This document shows, piece after piece, positions 18,687 through 26,587 of a stretch of DNA of 64,000 nt. Below the pieces are notes generated by a model. That model worked only from the letters and a program-made list of their open reading frames with translations. It had not been told where the DNA came from and searched no databases. The position numbers and the translations under genes are program-made. Source of the stretch: DASSFZ01 sp035283185 (lineage in GTDB: Bacteria > Chloroflexota > Anaerolineae > Fen-1058); NCBI GenBank assembly GCA_035283185.1, contig DATEUJ010000053.1:148007-212006 (forward strand), in the 5' to 3' direction. How positions within the stretch are numbered: the first letter of the stretch is position 1; each line of letters starts with the position of its first letter.

Positions 18687-19034
18687 ATGGGCGAGAGTAC
18701 CTCTGTGCACGTTCGCTATACGAGTCAGCTATTCGAAGAGGATGGGCAGATCGTCGCGATATGCCCAGAGCTGGGCGTCTCAAGCTTTGGCGATTCTCTG
18801 GATGAGGCACTGGCCGCTCTGCATGAAGCCGTATCACTGTTTCTCGAGGAATGCCAGCGCATGGGTACGCTTGAAGCGGTGTTGGAGGAAGCCGGTTATC
18901 GCCGCGTGCCAGAGACTCCAGAGCGATGGGAACGTCGAGAGCCGATAACAGACCTGGCAGTTAGAGGTCGCGCTTGCCTAGAGGCTGGTGGACCGACCTC
19001 GGACTTACCCCCGTTCCAAGGTCAGGCAGTTTGA
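18687..19034 (+). CDS. HicB-like (type II antitoxin family) protein without a HicA partner
   Basis: 115 residues. The first 60 (YTSQLFEEDGQIVAICPELG, then VSSFGDSLDEALAALHEAVSLFLEE) match the HicB RNase-H-like fold. HicB proteins usually neutralise the HicA RNA nuclease, but no HicA-like ORF (short, with a GSH motif) lies on either side, and the C-terminal 50 residues show no recognisable DNA-binding domain. TATAAT is present at 18664. Orphan HicB-like proteins of this type are common and need not be antitoxins. The tail may have been extended by read-through into a repeat. Confidence 0.7.
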   Translation: MGESTSVHVRYTSQLFEEDGQIVAICPELGVSSFGDSLDEALAALHEAVSLFLEECQRMGTLEAVLEEAGYRRVPETPERWERREPITDLAVRGRACLEAGGPTSDLPPFQGQAV

Positions 19035-19094
19035 CGCTTACACCTACGCCGCCGGATTGACGGAGGAATTTGCTTCAGGCAACCCGGCCAACCA

Positions 19095-19718
19095 TTGTTT
19101 GACTTCGGCACGTTGGCTCTGGCTGTCGCTGCGTCGGCAGCAACGATCTTCTTCGCAATGGAAAGGCTGCGGAAGCCACTCGTTGTCCAGTTCAACATCT
19201 GGGCATTGACCAACATCCGGATCAGCCGCGAGTCGCTGAACGCGGCGCGCCAGGCGCAGGGTGCGCTGGACGACCCGCTTCACTTCCTGAATCAGGTAGC
19301 TTTGGGTGCGACGGGCGAGAACGTCCACCTGATTGCTATCTCGCAGGTATCAGTCACCCCGTATCCAGCGATCGTGGTGTTGACCGATGACCAACGGCGA
19401 TTCATCTTCTCGACGGTCTCGCCAGAGACGATCCGGCGGCGCGAGAGCCGGCAACCGGCGACGATCTTGCTGGGGGATAACCCCATGAGAGTGCCCGTCT
19501 ACCCGCTGGATGCGCTGAACAGCAGCCTGTTCATCGCGGACGACCTGGGGGCACTCTTCACGGCAGAAACCAAACAGCGTTTTACCGGCGAGCAGCCCCC
19601 GCTGCCTCGTGTGCAACGCTGGTATATCTATATCACCAATCCGCCCACAACGCGTCTCGCCGGCCGGCGAAGTTACCTGCGCGGAAGGTCGGTATTGCGC
19701 TGGGTGCGGCAGAGGTGA
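19095..19718 (+). CDS. Membrane-anchored protein of unknown function
   Basis: About 207 residues with an N-terminal membrane helix (LALAVAASAATIFFAMERLR) and a beta-rich soluble domain. No family recognised. The start is uncertain: the frame opens right after the HicB stop at 19034, there is no ATG or GTG, and TTG 19095 lies 27 bp from the only good ribosome site (GGAGGA, 19062). An ATT at 19068 directly after it is an unlikely alternative. The gene might therefore be decaying. Confidence 0.45.
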   Translation: MFDFGTLALAVAASAATIFFAMERLRKPLVVQFNIWALTNIRISRESLNAARQAQGALDDPLHFLNQVALGATGENVHLIAISQVSVTPYPAIVVLTDDQRRFIFSTVSPETIRRRESRQPATILLGDNPMRVPVYPLDALNSSLFIADDLGALFTAETKQRFTGEQPPLPRVQRWYIYITNPPTTRLAGRRSYLRGRSVLRWVRQR

Positions 19719-19752
19719 ATACCGACGCTAAGCTTGGAAATCGACCTTTCGA

Positions 19753-19781
19753 TTGCGCTGCCTTGGAATCGGGTCTATACT
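19753..19781 (+). promoter_or_regulatory. Probable promoter of the TPR/CHAT gene block
   Basis: TTGCGC (19753-19758), 17-bp spacer, TATACT (19776-19781). It leaves an untranslated leader of about 180 nt before ATG 19970; nothing else was recognised in that stretch. Confidence 0.55.
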
Positions 19782-19969
19782 TTTTTTATCGAAACACGGC
19801 CTCGCAGGGTACCATCACGTCTAGCGCTCGCCCGGAAGGGTTGTGTGCCACGCTCCGAATGCTGTCGGCAAGTGTGAGCCGTTCATAGATTGCAGAGGAT
19901 TTGTTGCCTCCGATACGAAACACTCTTCGTGGCCCGGGCGGAGCCTGAGATGTAATAAGGACTAGCGCA

Positions 19970-21181
19970 ATGAGTGTCCCTAAACTCGACAGCGCCCTTG
20001 AGCGATACGCGACTGCGCTTGCTGCAATCGAGGACGTTGCGCCACACGCTGAGCCCCAACACGTTCTGGATACTCTCGTCGCTCGTGATGCAGTTTGGAC
20101 GGCCCTCAACGACACAACCCGCGATTCGACACCGTCTCTCCTACAGGTAATCGAGCTCGACGGCCGCCTAAAGAAACAGGCTGATACTATAGCGAACAAG
20201 ATCAATTTGGCTGACTGGCGCAACAGCTTAAATCCTCCCAAGAAAGCCTGGTGGTGGTCGCTTGACAACCTCGCGCGCCCACATCGCTGGGATCGCTTTG
20301 ACTGGTTGTGGAGTGCGCTCGCCGTGCTGTTCTTGGTGGCATCACTTAGTCTACTGGTGGATATTTCTACTCGGTTTCTTAGCGGCGGGCCGGATACCCT
20401 TGGTGCCTTGGCTGTCATCACTCAGAGTACACTGACGTTACTTGCGGCGGGAGGTGCTCTTACAGTCGCTGGGCGCGAAGGCTTCGAGCGGATTCTTGCC
20501 AGTCTGCGCATTCCGAAATCGCTCTGGAAGGAAGCTAAATTAGGATTCGCAGCGTTCGTCTTGCTGGGTCTTCTCCTTTTTCGTCTATCGCTACCGCAGA
20601 TTGCTATATCCTACAACAACAGCGGGCTGAACCATTATCAAGCCGGCCACCTTTCCAGCGCCCAATTCGATTACACTCGCGCGCTCAAGCTTAACCCTGA
20701 TTATGCGGAAGCTCATTACAACCTAGGGCTACTCTACGAAGACCTGCAGGATTTTGACGCCGCTAAGGCCGAATACCAGATAGCCGTGCAAGGGGGACTC
20801 GATGCGGCCTACAACAACCTGGCTCGCCTGTACATTCTGAGCGAAAACTATTCCGCTGCCATTCCTCTACTCCTGAACGGGATCGATCTGGCCCAAGATG
20901 ACACTGTTCGCTACGACATGCTCAAGAACCTGGGTTGGGCGCGTTTGGGTCAGGCTCGCTATACTGAAGCGGAAACCCACTTGCGAGACGCTATTGCCAT
21001 AGCAGATGATCCAGCGCCCGCTCACTGCTTACTGGCGCAGGTATTGGAAGCCGAAGGCAATAGGACGGGTCCGCTTACGGAATGGGAGAACTGCCTGAAG
21101 TACGCAGATGGACGCAATTCCGATGAGGATACCTGGATTGGCATAGCGCGCCAACGACTCGAGGCCGAGGGGGATAAGTGA
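19970..21181 (+). CDS. Membrane protein with C-terminal TPR domain
   Basis: 403 residues. An N-terminal helical cytoplasmic region, a pair of membrane helices near 110-165, a third near 185-205 (FAAFVLLGLLLFRLSL) and then TPR units from about 212 onward (YNNSGLNHYQAGHLSSAQFD, AEAHYNLGLLYEDLQDFDAA). TPRs bind protein partners; the topology puts them on the far side of the membrane from the N-terminus. It is the first gene of a same-strand block with a lipoprotein and two TPR-CHAT proteins, and its stop overlaps the next start (TGATG), so the two are translationally coupled. Confidence 0.7.
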   Translation: MSVPKLDSALERYATALAAIEDVAPHAEPQHVLDTLVARDAVWTALNDTTRDSTPSLLQVIELDGRLKKQADTIANKINLADWRNSLNPPKKAWWWSLDNLARPHRWDRFDWLWSALAVLFLVASLSLLVDISTRFLSGGPDTLGALAVITQSTLTLLAAGGALTVAGREGFERILASLRIPKSLWKEAKLGFAAFVLLGLLLFRLSLPQIAISYNNSGLNHYQAGHLSSAQFDYTRALKLNPDYAEAHYNLGLLYEDLQDFDAAKAEYQIAVQGGLDAAYNNLARLYILSENYSAAIPLLLNGIDLAQDDTVRYDMLKNLGWARLGQARYTEAETHLRDAIAIADDPAPAHCLLAQVLEAEGNRTGPLTEWENCLKYADGRNSDEDTWIGIARQRLEAEGDK

Positions 21182-22287
21182 TGTTGCACAGACTCTCCAT
21201 TATGGGAATCCTAATCCTGGCGTTAACGCTTGTGGCATGTGTGAACGGAGTCGGTGATAAGGAAACGCTCATCGCTACTGACCCTGGATTCAATCTCCTT
21301 GTCGTGGCTGAGAGTGAAGTGCAACTCAAGCGCGATGGATGGTCGGATTTTTACCACACAACCTTTGGAGCGGTGCTTTATCGGGGTGATCAGCTGCGAC
21401 TCTTAGATGAAGCGAAAGCCGTAGTGCTATGCGACAATCTGACTGTGTGGACCGTACCCCCTGGCGCGCCATCGGGTGTGACGAATGGGTGCCCACCATC
21501 ACCGGATCCACCGTTAGTAAGTGGCGAAAGCCAGATCGGCAGCACCCGTGGCGGAAGTGATCCTCTTATTCCGTACATCATCAGCCCCCGAAAGACGAAG
21601 GTACTCACTGGGACACCAGTTCTGCGATGGAATACTGTACCGAATGTGATCAGCTACACTGTACGCATAAGAGGGGAAGGAGTAGACTGGAAGATCGAAA
21701 CAAGGGCAACCGAAATTGCTTATTCAGGTGGGCCGCGCTTAAAGCCCGGAGTGAGCTATTTACTAGTTGTTAAGGCTGACAACGGTAAGTCGTCGCAAGA
21801 TGAAGGTGTACCCGGACTAGGATTTGGTCTTGCTGACGATAACGAAGCCCAACATGTGCATGCGACTGCTGAGCAGATTTCAAAGTTAAGTTTAAGCAAC
21901 GAAGCAAAGTCTTTTGCCCTAGCTCAGTCTTACGCCGGACATGAATTTGTCGCCGAGGCAATCGAGACGCTTGAGGAGTTGATAAATGCAAAAAGTCAGA
22001 CACCGGCTGTCTATCGCGCAGTTGCTGCTCTCTATCGGCAAATCGACCTCAACCGTCTAGCAGAAGAACGGTACCTTTATGCGTTAGAACTGTCGCAGCA
22101 AATGGGCGACATAGAGGGGCAAGCTCTAGCACAAAATGCACTCGGACTGATCTACGCGGCGTTAGGCAACACGAGTGAGTCAGTTCAGCGGTTACAAAAG
22201 GCAAAGGCGATTTATCAGAAGTTGGGGGATACGATCACTGCACAACAAATCCAGGATCGGATAGCCGAACTATTAAAACCTAGATAG
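21181..22287 (+). CDS. Lipoprotein with FecR-like and TPR regions
   Basis: 368 residues. The N-terminus is a lipoprotein signal (LILALTLVAC, Cys about 18). Residues 40-100 resemble a FecR-type domain (VQLKRDGWSDFYHTTFGAVL followed by YRGDQLRLLDEAKAVVL), an extracytoplasmic sensor fold. Residues 140-210 look fibronectin-like (TPVLRWNTVPNVISYTVRI), and the last 120 form TPR helices (AVAALYRQIDLNRLAEERYLYALE, AQNALGLIYAALG). Tight coupling to the upstream gene and position before two TPR-CHAT genes suggest a surface complex assembled through TPR contacts. Confidence 0.7.
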   Translation: MLHRLSIMGILILALTLVACVNGVGDKETLIATDPGFNLLVVAESEVQLKRDGWSDFYHTTFGAVLYRGDQLRLLDEAKAVVLCDNLTVWTVPPGAPSGVTNGCPPSPDPPLVSGESQIGSTRGGSDPLIPYIISPRKTKVLTGTPVLRWNTVPNVISYTVRIRGEGVDWKIETRATEIAYSGGPRLKPGVSYLLVVKADNGKSSQDEGVPGLGFGLADDNEAQHVHATAEQISKLSLSNEAKSFALAQSYAGHEFVAEAIETLEELINAKSQTPAVYRAVAALYRQIDLNRLAEERYLYALELSQQMGDIEGQALAQNALGLIYAALGNTSESVQRLQKAKAIYQKLGDTITAQQIQDRIAELLKPR

Positions 22288-22317
22288 TGCATGGCTCCAT
22301 TTCTATGGAGGTTGATC

Positions 22318-25300
22318 ATGAGCCACCAACACATCCTCTCTTTTCGATCTCGGCTTCTATCTGCAGCTATGCTGATTACACTATTGGCAACACTGATGAT
22401 TACCACGCCATCAATATCCGCTGGGTTCCTCGTGGCAACACCGACTTCCACGCCGTCGCCCGTTCAGGGGCCAACGCCTACTCCGAATCCCTCGCTCAAA
22501 GCGCAGGCCGACAAATTGGTTAACGAGGCTATAACCCTGTATCAAGGGGGCGACGTACAAGGCGCATTGGACAAACTAAACCAGGCGCTCGTACTCTATC
22601 GGAGTGCTGGCGATCGTGCTGGTGAAGGAGATATGCTCGGAAGCATTGGAGGTGTCTATCTTAGCCTTGGGCAGTACGAGGAGGCATTGAATTCTTTTCA
22701 AGCAGCGCTGGTAATCAAGCGCGAACTGGGCGACCGCGAGTACGAAGGACGGAACCTTAGTGGTATAGGAGATGCCTACTACAGGCTGGGTCAGTATAAG
22801 AAAGCGGTCGACTTCTACCAACAGGCACTGGCAATCGAGCGCGAGTTGGGTGACCGTGCGGGCGAAGGAACAACGCTGACCGTGATTGGGTTAGCCTACG
22901 ATAATTTGGGCCAGTACGACAAGGCGTTGGATTCCTATCAGCAGGCGTTGATTGTTAAGCGTGAGTTGGGTGACCGTGCGGGCGAAGCGGGAGATCTCGA
23001 CCTTGTCGGGTTAATCTATCGCCAGATGCGCCAATATGATGTGGCATTGGAATACTATCAACAGGCCCTAGCAATACGTCGCGAAGTGGGGGATCGCGCG
23101 GGCGAAGGACAAACTCTCGACAGTGTCGGGTTGATTTACGACAATCTCAGCCAGCATGACAAGGCGTTGGAATATTATCAACAAGCACTAGTAATAAAGC
23201 GCGAGTTGGACGATCGCGCAGGTGAGGCAACAATTCTCCACAGCATTGGGAACGCCTACGACCACCTGAACCAGTACAAGACGGCGCTGGCGTACTATCA
23301 ACAGGCCCTGGAATTACAGCGCGAACTAGGTGACCGTACAGGCGAAGGGACCACCGTCAACGACATCGGAACGGTCTTAATCAGCCAAGGTCAGAATGCA
23401 AAGGCACTGGAGTTCCTCCAACAGGCACTGACCATACGGCGTGAGGTAGGCGACCGCGCTGGTGAGGGTACAACCCTCACTAACATTGGCTTAGTCTATA
23501 TCTATTTGAGTGAGTACATGCAGGCGATGGATTCCCTGCAGCAGGCTCTGGAGATACAGCGAGATCTGGGTAATCGCAAAGTGGAAGGTGTAACCCTCGC
23601 CAACATAGCGTCAGTTTATAGCAATGTGGGGCAGTATCAAAAAGCACTGCAAAACTACCAGCAGGCGCTGGTTATTCTTCGTGAAACCGGTGCCCGGGCA
23701 GAAGAGGGAGCAGTTCTCAACAGTATAGGAGGAATCTATAAACGGCAGGGCAACTATGCTAAGGCGCTCGAGCTCCTCCAGCAGGCACTGACCCTGAGGC
23801 GCGAGGTAGGCAACCGCAGGGATGAGGGTGTGACCCTCGTCGACATTGGCGGGGTCTACGATAGCCTGGGCCAGTACGCGAAAGCACTGGAATATTATCA
23901 ACAAGCGTTAGAGATCGCGCGCGGGGTAGGCGCCCGTGCACTCGAAGGCGAGACCCTCAACAGTATCGGCGTGACTCACGGCAATCTAAGTCAGTATGGG
24001 GAAGCGCTGGAATATTATCAACAAGCGCTGGTCATACGGCGCGAGGTGGGCAACGGCGCTGGCGAAGGAGTCACCCTCTATAACATTGGAAGTGTCCACC
24101 GAGCACTCAGTCAATACTCCAAGGCACTTGAGTACAACCAACAGGCACTGACGGTTGCACAGGCCATTGGCGATCGCGCTGGCGAAGCGAGGGCACTCAA
24201 CGGCATTGGAACAACCTACGGCGATCTGGGCGAGTATGCGAAGGCGCTCGAGTACAACCAACAGGCACTGACGGTTGCACAGGCCATTGGCGATCGCGCT
24301 GGCGAAGCGACGTACCTCGGCAATATCGGGTCCGTTTATATCGGCCAGGGCCAGTATGCGAAGGCGCTTGAGTACAACCAACAGGCACTAGCGATACATC
24401 GTGAGGTGGGCGTACGGGCTGGCGAAGGCGTGGACCTCAACAACATCGGAGGTGTTTACCTCCAGCTTGGTCATTATGAACAGGCGTTGGAATTCTTTCA
24501 GCAGGCACTGGCGACTGCGCAAGACGTTGGCAATCGTGCGGGCGAAGGAACGATCCTCGACAATATTGCAGGTGTTTACCGTGAGTTACGCCAGTACGCG
24601 AATGCATTGGAATATTCTCAAAAGGCATTGGAGATAACGCGCGAGGTGGGCGACCGCGCGGGCGAAGGAGGGACGCTTAACAGCATTGGGACCACCTACC
24701 ACTATCTACTACAGTATGATGAGGCGGCGGAGTATTATAAGCAAGCGCTGACGGTAGCACGTGAGGTAGGCGAACGCGACCTCGAAGCGTCCGCCCTCAA
24801 CAACATGGGGACGTACTACCTCTCTCAGAACCAGGTCGTACAGGCACTGGAGGTATTGCAGCAAATGCTGGAGATAGCACGCGAGACAGGCAATCGCCCT
24901 GGCGAAGGGGTGGCTCTCGCTAATATTGGATATACCTACGAACGCCAAGGTGAGTTGCAACAAGCCGCCAACTTTTACCAGCAGTCCATTGACGTTCAAG
25001 AGAGCATCCGAACGTCTGCGCGCCTTGAAGAGTTCAAGATTAGTCTGGCCGGGCAGTCTGCTGGCACATATAAGAGCGGCACCTTGGTACTCGTGCGTTT
25101 GGGTCAGCTGGCTGAAGCATTTGACCTCAGCGAACGCGCCCGCGCACGTGTTTTTCTCGATCAGATCGGCAACGCTAATCTAGATATCAGCGCAGGGGTA
25201 GATGCGCAACTTCTACAACAGGAACAATCGCTGCGACAGGAACTGGCTGCGCTCGAACAAGATCTCCAAAAGCAGCGCGCCAAACCACGCGCTCAGCAAA

Positions 25301-26544
25301 ACGCAGAAGCGATTCAAGCGCTTACGACCCAACTCGCCGGAAAACAGAAGGACTACGAAGAGTTGTCTACCCGCGTCAAGCTTAGCAACCCCGAATATAT
25401 CTCACTCGTGAGTATCTCGCCGCTGACGCTCTCTGAAGTGCAGAAACTCCTCGACAAAGATACAACACTGCTCGTCTACTTCGTCACACTAGACGAGACG
25501 CTGGCTTTCGTAGTGACGCAGAACTCGTTTGAAGTAGTCGAATTGTCTGTGAGCGAAAAAGACTTGCAGGCTGCCGTCGCCGAGTTGCGCGATTTTGCCA
25601 GCTTGAGCGAAATACCACCAAGCCTCAAGCAACTACATGCTTGGCTCATTGCACCGTTACAGCCGTACCTCAAGACGCCCGCTGTCAGCATCGTCCCGAA
25701 TGGCGTTTTGCATTATCTTCCTTTCGCTGCCCTCACAGATGGGCAACGTTATTTCGGAGACGAGCACACACTCTCCTATTTGCCCAGTGCAAGCGTGCTA
25801 CAGTTCGTCCAGCAGAAACGGAAGAGCGGTGACCGCAATATACTCGCGCTGGCTTACAGCCAAGCTGAAGGACTTCCCACCCTGCACTACGCGGACCGGG
25901 AAGCCCAGACCATTGCCAAGCTCTACAATACGGAAGCACTCACCGGAAGTGCTGCTACGGAGTCATACTTCGTTGCTCAAGCTGGCAACTTCAACATCCT
26001 GCACCTAACAGCACATGGTCAACTTAACACGGTTAGCCCGCTTTTTTCGCGTATTGTCCTGGCGCCGGACGGAGCAACTGACGGGTCTCTAGAAGTCCGT
26101 GACATTTATGGACTCGACTTGAAGAACTCAGACCTTGTCGTGTTAAGCGCGTGCCAGACGGAGTTAGGGGCACAGAGTGAAGGTGATGACATCATTGGAT
26201 TAAATCGCGCATTCATCTATGCAGGAACGCCTACAGTCATTGCCAGCTTGTGGGCTGTAGATGATGAGGCCACAGCATTGTTGATGGAACGATTCTATAC
26301 GCATCTGCGTAACGGTATGGGCAAGGCAGAAGCGCTGCGGCAGGCGCAGATAGATGTACGGGCAACGCACCCGAACCCGTACTATTGGGCAGCATTTGTG
26401 TTGACGGGCGATCCTGGAGCTGTTTCGACTCAGCCACAGCTCACGATCAGTGCTGATCAGAAAGTGTGGTTGGTCATAGCCGCCATGGTAATCGTGTTAG
26501 GGCTGTCGTTTGCGTTAGCGCAGAGGCAACGATCACGACGATAG
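22318..26544 (+). CDS. Large TPR-CHAT protein with signal peptide and C-terminal membrane anchor
   Basis: 1408 residues. Signal peptide (about 5-35), a Pro/Thr linker, about 20 tandem 40-residue TPR units (A-L-x-Y-Q-Q-A-L-x-I-x-R-E-x-G-D-R-A-G-E pattern, DNA 22567-24960), a coiled segment (LLQQEQSLRQELAALEQDLQ) and a CHAT protease domain with His in LTAHGQLN and Cys in LSACQTEL. One membrane helix (VWLVIAAMVIVLGLSFALA) ends the protein, so both repeats and protease domain are predicted outside the cytoplasm. ATG 22318 is chosen because GGAGGT lies 5 bp upstream. Two repeat units (about 24130-24310) are identical over roughly 60 bp, a sign of recent duplication. Confidence 0.85.
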   Translation: MSHQHILSFRSRLLSAAMLITLLATLMITTPSISAGFLVATPTSTPSPVQGPTPTPNPSLKAQADKLVNEAITLYQGGDVQGALDKLNQALVLYRSAGDRAGEGDMLGSIGGVYLSLGQYEEALNSFQAALVIKRELGDREYEGRNLSGIGDAYYRLGQYKKAVDFYQQALAIERELGDRAGEGTTLTVIGLAYDNLGQYDKALDSYQQALIVKRELGDRAGEAGDLDLVGLIYRQMRQYDVALEYYQQALAIRREVGDRAGEGQTLDSVGLIYDNLSQHDKALEYYQQALVIKRELDDRAGEATILHSIGNAYDHLNQYKTALAYYQQALELQRELGDRTGEGTTVNDIGTVLISQGQNAKALEFLQQALTIRREVGDRAGEGTTLTNIGLVYIYLSEYMQAMDSLQQALEIQRDLGNRKVEGVTLANIASVYSNVGQYQKALQNYQQALVILRETGARAEEGAVLNSIGGIYKRQGNYAKALELLQQALTLRREVGNRRDEGVTLVDIGGVYDSLGQYAKALEYYQQALEIARGVGARALEGETLNSIGVTHGNLSQYGEALEYYQQALVIRREVGNGAGEGVTLYNIGSVHRALSQYSKALEYNQQALTVAQAIGDRAGEARALNGIGTTYGDLGEYAKALEYNQQALTVAQAIGDRAGEATYLGNIGSVYIGQGQYAKALEYNQQALAIHREVGVRAGEGVDLNNIGGVYLQLGHYEQALEFFQQALATAQDVGNRAGEGTILDNIAGVYRELRQYANALEYSQKALEITREVGDRAGEGGTLNSIGTTYHYLLQYDEAAEYYKQALTVAREVGERDLEASALNNMGTYYLSQNQVVQALEVLQQMLEIARETGNRPGEGVALANIGYTYERQGELQQAANFYQQSIDVQESIRTSARLEEFKISLAGQSAGTYKSGTLVLVRLGQLAEAFDLSERARARVFLDQIGNANLDISAGVDAQLLQQEQSLRQELAALEQDLQKQRAKPRAQQNAEAIQALTTQLAGKQKDYEELSTRVKLSNPEYISLVSISPLTLSEVQKLLDKDTTLLVYFVTLDETLAFVVTQNSFEVVELSVSEKDLQAAVAELRDFASLSEIPPSLKQLHAWLIAPLQPYLKTPAVSIVPNGVLHYLPFAALTDGQRYFGDEHTLSYLPSASVLQFVQQKRKSGDRNILALAYSQAEGLPTLHYADREAQTIAKLYNTEALTGSAATESYFVAQAGNFNILHLTAHGQLNTVSPLFSRIVLAPDGATDGSLEVRDIYGLDLKNSDLVVLSACQTELGAQSEGDDIIGLNRAFIYAGTPTVIASLWAVDDEATALLMERFYTHLRNGMGKAEALRQAQIDVRATHPNPYYWAAFVLTGDPGAVSTQPQLTISADQKVWLVIAAMVIVLGLSFALAQRQRSRR

Positions 26545-26587
26545 ACGACTTTCCGATCGTCGCTGGATTGGGTACACGAGGGCTGAT

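Noticed and set aside
18687..19718. HicB-like gene plus next gene as a HicAB toxin-antitoxin pair
   Set aside because: The next gene is a membrane-anchored protein of about 200 residues with no HicA-like features.
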